From Alphaproteobacteria bacterium (GTDB lineage: Bacteria > Pseudomonadota > Alphaproteobacteria > Micavibrionales > UBA2020): a stretch of DNA of 18,045 bases. Below the pieces are notes generated by a model that saw only the letters and a program-made list of their open reading frames with translations, was not told the DNA's origin and did no database searches. Of the stretch, positions 1 to 8,122 are shown in pieces. A program made the translations under genes and the position numbers. The stretch is taken from positions 1 to 18,045 of the forward strand of contig JAGLRU010000380.1 of the NCBI GenBank assembly GCA_023136145.1. Direction: 5' to 3'. Position 1 is the first letter of the stretch; each line of letters starts with the position of its first letter.

Positions 1-333
1 AATGATCCAGAACATCAGCATCCTGGCGCGTGGGAAGGTCAGGACTGGGATGTTAGCAAGTGGAATTCACAATGGACACCCGAAATTGCCATAAAAAAAT
101 TCTTTCATGCGCGTATTTTTGAAAATCAGTATTTGCGGAACGGCAATGTCCCGGTTCTGGAGCTGGGGCCAACGTTTTATAAGCTATCTGGCCTCGATCA
201 ACGTCGCACGCTCAAGCTACTAATGGAACAGACGGCTATTTTCGAGCAAGGTTTTAGCATCGTGGAACTGGTGGACTGGTCAACTCACGATATTGTTGGT
301 TCTTATACACCAAAGGGTATGTTCCTGAATTAG
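1..333 (+). CDS. C-terminal part of an unrecognised protein (5' end outside window)
   Basis: An open frame runs from base 1 to a TAG at 331-333, giving 110 residues of a protein that starts upstream of the window. The visible part is soluble-looking with no hydrophobic segment. It is rich in Trp, Asn and Gln at the left (the stretch WEGQDWDVSKWNSQW) and then has a helix-rich portion (LDQRRTLKLLMEQT) and a short C-terminal tail. I see no catalytic motif and do not recognise the family. An internal TTG at 133 is an unlikely start because the frame is open and protein-like to the edge. It is followed by a 151-bp gap before glmM, so it is probably not in the same operon. Coding status is inferred from the open frame and plausible composition only. 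Confidence 0.6.
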   Translation, partial: NDPEHQHPGAWEGQDWDVSKWNSQWTPEIAIKKFFHARIFENQYLRNGNVPVLELGPTFYKLSGLDQRRTLKLLMEQTAIFEQGFSIVELVDWSTHDIVGSYTPKGMFLN

Positions 334-484
334 GATTCGCACTTATTAAAAAGAACTCTTTTCGATTTATTACAGGTTGTCCCCTCGTCTGTGTTATGAA
401 TATAACGACTGCAAACTCGGAAAATTCCTTGATGAAAGTGCGAGGCTTCTATATTTTGGAGGGCAAAATAGGGGAAAATAAATA

Positions 485-1864
485 ATGATCAAAAAGCTTT
501 TCGGAACTGACGGCATTCGTGGCAAAGCCAATTTGGCACCAATTACGTCGGAAATTGCATTAAAGGTAGCCATGGCAACGGCACTGGTGCTGCGGCGTGG
601 AGGTAACCGTCATAAGTTGGTGGTGATTGGTAAGGATACGCGTTTGTCTGGTTATATGCTGGAACCAGCTCTGACATCAGGTTTTATTTCAATGGGGATG
701 GATGTCGTGCTGGTGGGACCGATGCCAACACCAGCGATTGCCATGTTGACACGTTCCCTAAGGGCTGATCTTGGTGTTGTGATTTCGGCTTCTCATAATG
801 CCTATCAGGACAACGGAATCAAGATGTTCGGTGCCGATGGCTATAAACTCTCCGATGATATTCAGGATCAAATTGAGTTGACTGTGCAGCGTTCTATGAC
901 GAAAGAACTGGCTCACTCCGCCGATCTTGGTCGCGCCAGAAGGCTTGATGATGAAAAGGGTCGATATATTGAGTATGTTAAGAACACTTTCCCAAAGGGC
1001 ATGAATCTTAACGGGATGAAGATTGTTGTAGATTGTGCGAATGGTGCTGCATATAAAGTTGCGCCGAGCATTTTTTATGAATTGGGCGCGGAAGTGATAC
1101 CAGTCGGTGTGCATCCAGATGGCACCAACATTAACAAGGATTGCGGAGCGACATCGCCTGCCATTATGCAGGAAACCGTTGTGAAACATGGTGCCGATGT
1201 TGGTTTTGCGCTAGATGGCGATGCTGATCGCTTGATTATGTGCGATGAAAAGGGACGGGTCATCGACGGCGATCAGATTATGGCGATGATTGCCCGGTCG
1301 TGGAAACAAAGCGGTCAGCTTAAGGGTGGAGGCGTTGTCTCTACGGTCATGTCCAATCTGGGTCTTGAGAGATTTCTGAAAGGCATTGGTCTTACGCTCA
1401 AGCGGACGCAAGTTGGTGACAGGCATGTTGTTGATTATATGCGTTCCAATAATTTCAATATCGGAGGTGAGCAGTCTGGTCACATTATCCTTGGAGATTA
1501 TAGCACAACGGGGGATGGTCTAATTGCTGCACTTCAGGTTCTGGCCGCAATCCAGAAGTCTGGCGGAGATGTCGTTAGCGAGGCTTGCTCTGTTTTTAAT
1601 CCGGTACCGCAGGTTCTCGTAAATGTTAGGTATCAGTCGGCTTTTTCATTGGATAGTAGATCGGCTCTGTATGCTATTCAGGAAGCTGAAAAAAAGATGG
1701 GTGAATGTGGGCGTATTCTTGTGCGTAAATCAGGAACAGAGACTCTTATTCGCGTGATGGCGGAGGGGGACGATGAAAAGCTTGTCAAGGAAGTTGTACA
1801 AGATCTGTGCGATTTTGTAGAGTCGGAGGACAGACGACTTTCCGTCAAGAGGATGAATGCCTGA
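485..1864 (+). CDS. glmM: Phosphoglucosamine mutase
   Basis: Converts glucosamine-6-phosphate to glucosamine-1-phosphate, the step between GlmS and GlmU in cytoplasmic UDP-GlcNAc synthesis. The 459 residues compare with about 445-450 for the family. Visible motifs are FGTDGIRG at 6-13, the phosphoserine loop ISASHN at 100-105 (Ser103 would be the phosphorylated residue), the metal-binding loop DGDADR at 244-249, the sugar-binding loop GGEQSGH at 327-333 and the C-terminal phosphate-binding loop RKSGTE. ATG at 485 has a purine-rich GGGGA at 471-475 nine bases upstream, and the N-terminus matches the family directly after Met, so this start is firm. The stop lies just before thiD, which points to an operon glmM-thiD-nadK. 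All catalytic elements appear intact. Confidence 0.97.
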   Translation: MIKKLFGTDGIRGKANLAPITSEIALKVAMATALVLRRGGNRHKLVVIGKDTRLSGYMLEPALTSGFISMGMDVVLVGPMPTPAIAMLTRSLRADLGVVISASHNAYQDNGIKMFGADGYKLSDDIQDQIELTVQRSMTKELAHSADLGRARRLDDEKGRYIEYVKNTFPKGMNLNGMKIVVDCANGAAYKVAPSIFYELGAEVIPVGVHPDGTNINKDCGATSPAIMQETVVKHGADVGFALDGDADRLIMCDEKGRVIDGDQIMAMIARSWKQSGQLKGGGVVSTVMSNLGLERFLKGIGLTLKRTQVGDRHVVDYMRSNNFNIGGEQSGHIILGDYSTTGDGLIAALQVLAAIQKSGGDVVSEACSVFNPVPQVLVNVRYQSAFSLDSRSALYAIQEAEKKMGECGRILVRKSGTETLIRVMAEGDDEKLVKEVVQDLCDFVESEDRRLSVKRMNA

Positions 1865-1877
1865 TGGAGTATTGGGA

Positions 1878-2717
1878 ATGTCAGGAAGAGTGCTGGCGGT
1901 AGCTGAATCGGATTCCTGCGGTGCGGCAGGGATTCAGGCGGATATCAAGACGATTTTAGCACTTGGTGGATACGCGACGACGGCGTTGTCGGCAGTTGCA
2001 GCGCAAAGTACTACAGGGATCGAATACCTGCATTCGCTTGAACACGGATTAGTGTCGCAGCAGATGCGCGTTGTGCTTAAGGATATCGGCGCCGATGTTA
2101 TCAAGACGGGTTTTCTTGTTAATAAAGACATCATAAACGCTGTAGCAGATGTTCTGGATGAAGAACGGTACAAGGATATTCCTGTTGTAGTAGATCCTGC
2201 CATTATTGCGCGTGACGGTGGACAACTTATGGACGAGGAAGCCATTGCAATGCTTAAGCGTCGCTTGTTTGTGCGGACGGCTGTTTTGATCCCTAACCTT
2301 CGAGAGGCAGAATTGCTGACTGGTCTGCGTATTCAGGATTCCGCAGACATGTATCATGCCGCTGATATGATGAGAACCTTCGGAGTGGAAAATATCGTTT
2401 TGAAAGCTGGGCAGGGTTCCGAGGGCAAAGCTGTCTATCTGGTGGCGACACTGGAGGAAAGGCGCGTTTATGAGCGTCCGATGCTTGATACTCCCAATAC
2501 GCTTGGGGCGGGAGCTACGTTGGCTTCGGCGATTGCCGTTGGTTTGGCGCGGAAGATTGACTTTTTTCAAGTTGTGGAACAAGCATTGAATTTTATGCAT
2601 CAAGCAATGCTCAATGCCCCGAATCTGGGTATGAAGGCTGGTCCGGTTGGTCATGCTTTCGATATAGAGGAGCCTTCTGTTTCTAATGTCTGGATAAGGC
2701 AGGACAACCGGAAATGA
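1878..2717 (+). CDS. thiD: ThiD-like hydroxymethylpyrimidine (phosphate) kinase
   Basis: Belongs to the ribokinase-fold family that phosphorylates 4-amino-5-hydroxymethyl-2-methylpyrimidine (HMP) and HMP-phosphate for thiamine synthesis. Supporting features are the N-terminal substrate region ending in AGIQADIK, the LGGYATTALSAVAAQ segment, DPAI (conserved family loop), and the C-terminal anion-hole region NTLGAGATLASAI. I chose ATG 1878 (279 aa): GGAG at 1866-1869 lies eight bases upstream and the protein then begins MSGRVL as expected. The alternative ATG 1857 overlaps glmM and adds seven residues. Two oddities stand out. The usual AGSDSxGGAG reads AESDSCGAAG, and the GTGC loop carrying the catalytic Cys of ThiD reads GAGA, with Ala213 in its place. 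The fold is clear but the reaction is less so; a pyridoxal/HMP kinase variant is possible. The stop overlaps the nadK start (ATGA). Confidence 0.85.
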   Translation: MSGRVLAVAESDSCGAAGIQADIKTILALGGYATTALSAVAAQSTTGIEYLHSLEHGLVSQQMRVVLKDIGADVIKTGFLVNKDIINAVADVLDEERYKDIPVVVDPAIIARDGGQLMDEEAIAMLKRRLFVRTAVLIPNLREAELLTGLRIQDSADMYHAADMMRTFGVENIVLKAGQGSEGKAVYLVATLEERRVYERPMLDTPNTLGAGATLASAIAVGLARKIDFFQVVEQALNFMHQAMLNAPNLGMKAGPVGHAFDIEEPSVSNVWIRQDNRK

Positions 2718-3472
2718 AAATACATTTTTACGCGGCGGACACACCGCAGGCTAGCGAGGCGAAAAATGTTTTGATTCGTCTTTACGGTGATACACCTCTT
2801 GATATGGCAGATGCCGTTGTGGCACTTGGCGGTGATGGGGCGATGCTGCACGCTTTGCATGACAGCGTGAAACATGGGAAGCCTGTTTTTGGGATGAATC
2901 GTGGTTCTCTCGGATTCTTGCTTAATGAATATCGTGAGGAAGGGCTGTTGGAGCGTTTGCAGAAGGTCATTTCCGTCAAGATCAATCCTCTTCGGATGAA
3001 GGTGAAAACGATGGCGGGTCGATTTCAGGATGAACTCGCCATAAACGAAGTATCTCTTCTGCGACAAACCCGTCAGGCATCAAAGCTTCGGATTGTGATA
3101 GATGGCGTAGTGCGACTGGAAGAGCTGATATGTGATGGCATTATCGTTGCCACTCCAGCAGGTAGCACAGCGTACAACCTTTCTGTTTACGGCCCGATCA
3201 TTCCGTTGAGCGCGGATCTTTTGGCCATGACGCCAATTAGTGCTTTTCGTCCTCGTAGGTGGCGTGGAGCCTTGTTGCCGCAATCATCGCGTATTGTTTT
3301 TGATATTCTAGAGCCTTGCCACCGTCCAGTTAGTGCAGTTGCTGACTTCACCGAGATACGTGACGTGGAGACTGTAGAAATTTGGCGCGACGAGAAGGTT
3401 GAAATTGTCCTGCTATTTGATCCAGAGATGAATCTAGGTGAGCGGATTATTAAAGAACAATTTACGCATTGA
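2714..3472 (+). CDS. nadK: NAD kinase
   Basis: Phosphorylates NAD to NADP in the cytoplasm. The 252-residue length is typical of alphaproteobacterial NadK, which lacks a long N-terminal extension. Diagnostic motifs are GGDG at 39-42 (nucleotide binding, catalytic Asp), the NE pair at 111-112 in AINEVSLLR, and TPAGSTAYNLS at 147-157. The alphaproteobacterial-style stretch FRPRRWRGALLP follows at about 178-189. The start ATG (2714-2716) overlaps the thiD stop in an ATGA arrangement, which implies translational coupling. The gene ends 32 bases before the stop of the convergent Nudix gene, and I see no clear terminator hairpin in that gap. Confidence 0.96.
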   Translation: MKIHFYAADTPQASEAKNVLIRLYGDTPLDMADAVVALGGDGAMLHALHDSVKHGKPVFGMNRGSLGFLLNEYREEGLLERLQKVISVKINPLRMKVKTMAGRFQDELAINEVSLLRQTRQASKLRIVIDGVVRLEELICDGIIVATPAGSTAYNLSVYGPIIPLSADLLAMTPISAFRPRRWRGALLPQSSRIVFDILEPCHRPVSAVADFTEIRDVETVEIWRDEKVEIVLLFDPEMNLGERIIKEQFTH

Positions 3473-3504
3473 CCATACTCTATCTACATTGATGAGGACA
3501 GTTA

Positions 3505-4116
3505 TTATTCTACGCCCCATTTCTGGCGGAGGCGAGTATGATTTCTGGCGAACCAATGCAAGCAAATCACTGTGCTTCCATTGGTAATTTCTCCGGCATC
3601 CAGCATACGGATGGCTTCGACTGCGGTGATAAGATGGGTTTTGATTTCCTCTCCCTCGTGCTCAAGGCCGTAATGCCCCGCTTCCGCTTTGCCGATGCGT
3701 CCGCAATAAAGCAGAAACATTTCATCACTGCTGCCGGGGCTTGGATAACTTTTTCCGATAAACTCAAGATCAAGAATTGTGCAGCCGGTTTCCTCAAGAG
3801 CTTCGCGGCGGACGGCGGCTTCGGGGTTTTCTCCTTTGTCAATCCCGCCCGCACTGCATTCGTAAAGAAATGAATTTGGATCGCCCGCCATAAAAGCACC
3901 GATCCGGAATTGCTCATTAAGCAGGATTTGATCTGTTTCAGGAAGATATAACAAAGTACCAACCACCATACCGCAATAATAAACTTCGCGGGTCATCGGC
4001 GAAGCCAGACCCTCGTGCTTCAGGCTTTGAGGCTGAACGACTACAGTTTCAAGCCTGTGCCAGCCGTCAAATTTAACCTTGCGTGAAATGATTTTAGCTT
4101 TTGGGGAGTCTGTCAT
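3505..4116 (-). CDS. Nudix hydrolase, ADP-ribose pyrophosphatase type
   Basis: A 203-residue Nudix hydrolase. The full Nudix box is present at residues 90-112: G, five residues, E96, seven residues, then REALEETGC, satisfying GX5EX7REUXEEXGU. The stretch SYPSPGSSDE shortly after the box (124-133) is characteristic of the ADP-ribose pyrophosphatase branch (NudF/TrgB-like), which cleaves ADP-ribose to AMP and ribose-5-phosphate. The N-terminal half (EVYYCGMVVGTLLYLPETDQ) forms the usual beta-rich dimerisation part. The gene is convergent with nadK and divergent from tldD. ATG 4116 gives a sensible N-terminus but lacks a good ribosome-binding site. Substrate assignment is by motif only; other nucleoside-diphosphate sugars are possible. 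Confidence 0.9.
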   Translation of the reverse strand: MTDSPKAKIISRKVKFDGWHRLETVVVQPQSLKHEGLASPMTREVYYCGMVVGTLLYLPETDQILLNEQFRIGAFMAGDPNSFLYECSAGGIDKGENPEAAVRREALEETGCTILDLEFIGKSYPSPGSSDEMFLLYCGRIGKAEAGHYGLEHEGEEIKTHLITAVEAIRMLDAGEITNGSTVICLHWFARNHTRLRQKWGVE

Positions 4117-4157
4117 TGTGCTTATTCATTATTATAGGGAAATTTTAAAAATTAAGA

Positions 4158-4200
4158 TTGTCATTCTGACACCGTACTTGTTGCTTGGGAAGAATGACAA
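4158..4200. repeat. 10-bp perfect inverted repeat in the divergent nudix-tldD spacer
   Basis: TTGTCATTCT at 4158-4167 is repeated as its exact reverse complement, AGAATGACAA, at 4191-4200, with a 23-base loop. The arms resemble the TGTCATTC...GAATGACA ends of intergenic repeats scattered in some alphaproteobacterial genomes. It lies upstream of both flanking genes, so it is not positioned as a terminator for either. No T-run of note follows on the plus strand. Confidence 0.55.
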
Positions 4201-4387
4201 AAAAGAAGGTTTTTAGAAGTGCCATACAGTCGTTTTCGTGATTATGCTAGTTTATGGCCTGCGCGGAGATGATAATGCCTATTCTCCGTTATTACATCGT
4301 TCTGTCAATTATTTTTGTACAAACTCATTCGCCCTTTTCCTTGATAGGTGCTATTTTGTGGTGAACACAACAACAGAGCCGGAAATC

Positions 4388-5827
4388 ATGCCCTCACATA
4401 TCCAGACGACTGACAAAATTTTCTTTGAAAAAACTGGACTTGATCCTGTTCAGGTTACTGCGCTTGTCGATAAAAGTTTGACGGGTGCGGATGATGGGGA
4501 GCTTTTTCTCGAGTATGTACAGTCGGAATTTTTCGGTTGGGATGATGGCAGGTTAAAAAATTGTTCCTACGATACGGATGTTGGCTTTGGTTTGCGTTCG
4601 GTTGCTGGAGAAAGCTATGGATTCGCGCATTCGTCAGAGATCACGGAAAAATCAATCGCTCGCGCTGGAGAAGTGGTGAAGGCTGTGCAGCGGGGATACT
4701 CTGGAACAATGGGTTTAAACCCGCAGAAAACCAATCAGCAGTTCTATACTGACGACAATCCATTGCTACTGGTGCCTTTTGAAAAGAAGGTTAAGCTTTT
4801 GCAAGATATTGATGCTTATGCTCGAGCTAAAGATTCGCGTGTTAAGCAGGTTTCTGTGCAGCTATTTGGCACTTGGAAAGCGGTTCAGATTTTGCGTAGT
4901 GGTGGGCAAAAGACCGCTGACCTTCGCCCTCTAGTCAGGCTTAACGTTGCTATCTATCTCGATGATGGTACGGGACGAATGGAGGAAGGCTACAATGGGC
5001 TGGGTGGACGTTATTTATACGATCATATTTTCAATCGTAAAACATGGACTGATATGGTGGATGAATCTTATCGTCAAGCTCTCGTCAATCTTTCCTCAGT
5101 AGCAACACCGGCTGGAGAAATGGTGGTTGTGCTTGGCCCCGGCTGGCCGGGAATTTTGCTGCATGAAGCTGTTGGTCACGGGCTGGAAGGAGATTGTAAT
5201 CGTAAAGGTACATCAGCTTTTTCCGGACTTATCGGCAAGCGGGTGGCAGTCAAAGGCGTGAATGTGGTGGACGATGGCACGCTTGCCGACCGCCGAGGGT
5301 CTATAACAGTAGACGACGAAGGGACACCATCGCAACGTAACGTCCTGATTGATGATGGTATTCTTGTGGGTTATTTGCAAGATCGTTTGAACGCACGGCT
5401 GATGGGCGTGAAACCGACAGGTAACGGTCGCCGTGAAAGCTACGCCGATCATCCCATACCACGCATGACTAACACTTTTATGTTGAACGGCTCTTATAAC
5501 AGCGATGAAATTATTAAATCTGTCGATAAAGGGCTATACGCAGTTAACTTCGGTGGCGGGCAAGTAGATACTACTTCAGGAAAATTCGTGTTTTCCGCAT
5601 CCGAGGCATATCTTATCGAAAACGGCAAGATTGATTCTCCCGTTAAGGGCGCAACGCTGATCGGTAATGGCCCCGATGTTCTGACCAAAATTAAGATGAT
5701 AGGCAATGATATGATGCTTGACAAAGGCATCGGTACTTGCGGCAAAGATGGGCAAAGTGTCCCCGTTGGCGTTGGGCAGCCAACGATGCTGATCGAAGGT
5801 CTGACCGTTGGAGGAACGAAAACATAA
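4388..5827 (+). CDS. tldD: TldD metalloprotease (TldD/TldE family)
   Basis: Subunit of the TldD/TldE (PmbA) zinc protease, known in E. coli for maturing microcin B17 and degrading CcdA. The zinc-binding HExxxH motif lies at residues 259-264 within LLHEAVGHGLEGD, and the C-terminus has the usual ending with VGVGQPTMLIEGLTVGGT. I chose ATG 4388, giving 479 residues against about 481 in E. coli. The frame stays open to an ATG at 4238, but the extra 50 residues are Cys/Phe-rich and unlike the family. GTG codons at 4358 and 4361 are weaker alternatives. A GCCGGA at about 4378-4383 may serve as ribosome-binding site. No tldE partner gene is in the window; in many genomes it is located elsewhere. 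Confidence 0.95.
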   Translation: MPSHIQTTDKIFFEKTGLDPVQVTALVDKSLTGADDGELFLEYVQSEFFGWDDGRLKNCSYDTDVGFGLRSVAGESYGFAHSSEITEKSIARAGEVVKAVQRGYSGTMGLNPQKTNQQFYTDDNPLLLVPFEKKVKLLQDIDAYARAKDSRVKQVSVQLFGTWKAVQILRSGGQKTADLRPLVRLNVAIYLDDGTGRMEEGYNGLGGRYLYDHIFNRKTWTDMVDESYRQALVNLSSVATPAGEMVVVLGPGWPGILLHEAVGHGLEGDCNRKGTSAFSGLIGKRVAVKGVNVVDDGTLADRRGSITVDDEGTPSQRNVLIDDGILVGYLQDRLNARLMGVKPTGNGRRESYADHPIPRMTNTFMLNGSYNSDEIIKSVDKGLYAVNFGGGQVDTTSGKFVFSASEAYLIENGKIDSPVKGATLIGNGPDVLTKIKMIGNDMMLDKGIGTCGKDGQSVPVGVGQPTMLIEGLTVGGTKT

Positions 5828-5857
5828 CGGATGTTGTTATCTTAATTGTCCGTTTGG

Positions 5858-6592
5858 TCAACGCTTTCTAACGACCTGAAGGTAGATATAGCGTTGTGCG
5901 CCACCGGTTTCTTGGTAGCAGAAAGTTTTTTTATTGACGAATTCATTCGCTCCTCCCGTCAGCGTTATTGCGTTTGCACCGCCATAGTTGGAGCCGGAAA
6001 ACCGCGTCAGGGTGAGGTCTCCGCCTGTGGGGATTGTTGACCATCCAGTATTTAGGAGATCATTGGTTTTTTCGCAAACGGCCTGAGTGATGTTGATAAC
6101 TAGCATAACTAGTTCCGGGTTGCTATCGATTCCAACACCGGTGACGGTGTACTGGCCGGAGAATTCGTAGGCGCAGGAGGATATGCAGGTATCAGGTGCG
6201 GGGGTTTGGTATGAAGCTCTTCCACCGGCGACATGAAAAAGCTCCGTTGCGGGCTGCGCTCCGGGTACGCCGTAATCAGCATTTGCACCCGTTGCTGAAA
6301 ACAGTATTCCATTGCCGGAAGTATTTATATCTGATACATCGTCTAGCAGCATCATCCGGTCGATGATTGGGCGTATGCCGTTGCCGTATTGAAGAAGTTC
6401 TGTAGCAGTTAGGCGAGCTTTCTCTTCTGCTGTTGTGTTATCAATGCCGCGAAAATTTTGAGTTAGAGCGAAAGATAGAGCTGCGAAAAGGATGATTACT
6501 ATCAGGATGAGAAATAGGGCGTTTCCGCGTGCAGAAGGGTTATGTTGCATATTTGAAAGCTTCTGTTTCGTTATTTTTCGAGTGTTTGTCAT
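5858..6592 (-). CDS. Pilin-like single-pass membrane protein, unknown function
   Basis: A 244-residue protein with a short basic N-terminus and then a hydrophobic segment at about 25-43 (RGNALFLILIVIILFAA), followed by a Gly/Thr/Asn-rich extracytoplasmic domain. The arrangement resembles a type IV pilin-like or pseudopilin N-terminus with cleavage after Gly23, but the Glu usual at mature position 5 is absent. Four cysteines (a CISSC pair and two near the C-terminus) could form disulfides in the periplasm. The start was set at ATG 6592 because it overlaps the upstream cytochrome c stop as ATGA and has GGAG eight bases upstream. The frame extends to 6610 and an internal ATG lies at 6550. Similar proteins occur, as I recall, in poorly studied alphaproteobacteria. 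Function is unknown; surface or periplasmic location is inferred. Confidence 0.7.
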   Translation of the reverse strand: MTNTRKITKQKLSNMQHNPSARGNALFLILIVIILFAALSFALTQNFRGIDNTTAEEKARLTATELLQYGNGIRPIIDRMMLLDDVSDINTSGNGILFSATGANADYGVPGAQPATELFHVAGGRASYQTPAPDTCISSCAYEFSGQYTVTGVGIDSNPELVMLVINITQAVCEKTNDLLNTGWSTIPTGGDLTLTRFSGSNYGGANAITLTGGANEFVNKKTFCYQETGGAQRYIYLQVVRKR

Positions 6593-7071
6593 TTGTGTGT
6601 CTCCAGCCATTTGATGATAGCGGCGCGATCTTCTGGTTTTTTTAGGCCAGTGTGGGTCATTTTGGTGTCAGGGATGGATTTTTTCGGATTCCATAGGAAT
6701 TCGTTAAGGGTGTCAGTGTTCCAAGTTCCGTCTTTGTTTTTCATGCCGTTAGAGTAAACAAAATCGGCGTTGCTGCCGGGTTTTTTGCCAACGATACCGA
6801 ACAAGTTGGGACTGATACGGGAGTGTTCGTTTTTGTTTAATGTATGGCAGATACCGCAAAGTCTGGAAATTTTTTCTCCCCTGACAAGATCAGCTTTCGG
6901 CATTAAATCCATGATGGGTTCCGCGTTTGTCGCTGTTGATATGTCTTCCCATCCGGTTTCTTCCGTCCTGTTCTCCGTCACTATCAGTGCTCGCGATATA
7001 ACACCAGCTAACATAGCAACGATGCTTGCAACGAGAAAGGCTGCCACGATTTTATTGTTTTCCGTGGTCAC
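6589..7071 (-). CDS. Membrane-anchored class I cytochrome c
   Basis: A 160-residue c-type cytochrome with one uncleaved N-terminal transmembrane helix (about 8-30) and a periplasmic haem domain. The haem-attachment motif CGICH is at 72-76, and Met138 in IPDTKMTHTGL is the likely sixth ligand. The surrounding sequence (NLFGIVGKKPGS and the C-terminal RAAIIKWLE helix) matches the CycM/c552-c2 type that carries electrons to a terminal oxidase. The start is a GTG (7071-7069), nine bases after the gpt stop, with an AAGGA about 13 bases upstream, somewhat far. The stop overlaps the start of the pilin-like gene (ATGA). Operon context with gpt looks like convenience rather than a shared pathway. Confidence 0.9.
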   Translation of the reverse strand: MTTENNKIVAAFLVASIVAMLAGVISRALIVTENRTEETGWEDISTATNAEPIMDLMPKADLVRGEKISRLCGICHTLNKNEHSRISPNLFGIVGKKPGSNADFVYSNGMKNKDGTWNTDTLNEFLWNPKKSIPDTKMTHTGLKKPEDRAAIIKWLETHK

Positions 7072-7080
7072 GATGCTGTC

Positions 7081-7581
7081 TTATTCCTTTTTGCGGCTGG
7101 AGGCAATTGGTTCTATAGGCTGAATATCAACGTCCCAGGGGAAATAAATCCATGTAGCCTGACTGACCCATGTTACGTAGGTATCAACTATCGGCTCGCC
7201 ATCGGGTTTGGCGTATACTGTGGCTATATGTGCTTTGGGAAGCAGCTTGCGGATAATTTTGGCAGTACTGCCACTATCTACCAGATCGTCAATAACTAGC
7301 CAGTTTTCACCTGAGTTGATGATTTTCTTATCGATGTTTTTGATGATACTGACCTGACTACGCATTTTGTCATCGTAGCTTGAAATACCGATGGTTTCGA
7401 CAAGTTTGATTTCTAGTTCGCGTGCAACAATCCCCGCTGGAATAAGACCACCACGAGTAATGGCGATAATGCCTTTCCAGTCGCTGTGTTTTTCAAGCAG
7501 CCGCCATGCGAGTGCTCTGGAGTCGCGATGAAACTGATCCCAAGAAACGATAAAATGTTTTGGTACGGGTGAATCGGACAT
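7081..7581 (-). CDS. gpt: Xanthine phosphoribosyltransferase
   Basis: Type I phosphoribosyltransferase that salvages xanthine and guanine with PRPP to XMP and GMP. The 166 residues closely follow E. coli Gpt (152 aa): WKGIIAITRGGLIPAGIVAREL at 35-56, ISSYD at 66-70, the PRPP loop VIDDLVDSGST at 96-106 and WIYFPWD near the C-terminus. The tail SSRKKE is slightly longer than in E. coli. ATG 7581 is preceded by CGGAGAAAGCC, a good ribosome-binding site. It is the first gene of a minus-strand run gpt - cytochrome c - pilin-like protein and is divergent from the EamA pair, with 94 bases between starts. Confidence 0.95.
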   Translation of the reverse strand: MSDSPVPKHFIVSWDQFHRDSRALAWRLLEKHSDWKGIIAITRGGLIPAGIVARELEIKLVETIGISSYDDKMRSQVSIIKNIDKKIINSGENWLVIDDLVDSGSTAKIIRKLLPKAHIATVYAKPDGEPIVDTYVTWVSQATWIYFPWDVDIQPIEPIASSRKKE

Positions 7582-7675
7582 GGCTTTCTCCGTTGAAAGT
7601 TTCGATCTTCATGTATACAAGGCTTACAACGCCCAATCAAATATTGTAGGATGCGGGAAACGGAGTTTGATTGTT

Positions 7676-8122
7676 ATGACTATTGCGCCTTGGTTTTTAC
7701 CATCAATACTGGTTTTTGTACTCTGGGGAGTGCAGATGTTTTTGCCGAAACTGGCCGTCAGGACATTGCCGCCTCTTCACCTGATCGTGTATGAGTCTGG
7801 TTTCTTTTTTTTAGGGGCAATAGGAATGTTGGTGTTTCGCGGAGAAAGCCTGGAATTTAATTCGGTAGGAGTTTTTATCGCAGTCTCGACAGGTTTTCTT
7901 TCAACGTTAGGAGCACTTTTGTTCTTTTTTGCTATACGTTATGGTTCGATAACTTATGGAGCAGTTGTAACATCATTATATCCTGTGGTAGCAACGATGC
8001 TGGCCTTTTTTGTGCTGGATGAAAAATTAACACTATGGCAGATAACAGGAATTATCCTTGGAATCTGCGCACTTATCTTAATGGCGGTAGCGGATGATGA
8101 TAAAGTTAAAATCGAAAAATAA
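7676..8122 (+). CDS. Half-size EamA/DMT-superfamily transporter, subunit 1
   Basis: A 148-residue very hydrophobic protein with about five membrane helices, equal to one EamA repeat rather than the usual two (about 300 aa, ten helices). It begins WFLPSILVFVLWGVQMFLPK and ends with the typical LPVVATMLAFF-like segment (LYPVVATMLAFFVLDEKL) and helix ITGIILGICALILM. The motif LWGxxxFLPKxA is shared with the next gene. I chose ATG 7676. The open frame reaches back to 7580 across the gpt promoter region, but those extra residues are polar and non-homologous; GGAG-like ACGGAG lies about 11 bases upstream of 7676. It probably forms a hetero- or homodimer with its neighbour. The substrate is unknown. 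Confidence 0.85.
   Translation: MTIAPWFLPSILVFVLWGVQMFLPKLAVRTLPPLHLIVYESGFFFLGAIGMLVFRGESLEFNSVGVFIAVSTGFLSTLGALLFFFAIRYGSITYGAVVTSLYPVVATMLAFFVLDEKLTLWQITGIILGICALILMAVADDDKVKIEK

Noticed and set aside
758..1483. Long minus-strand open frames inside glmM
   Set aside because: They are antisense to a well-conserved gene, have low-quality composition and no family motif. Similar antisense frames inside thiD, nadK, divL and priA were dropped for the same reason.
4238..4387. N-terminal extension of TldD to ATG 4238
   Set aside because: The extra 50 residues do not resemble the family, and starting at 4388 gives almost exactly the E. coli length.
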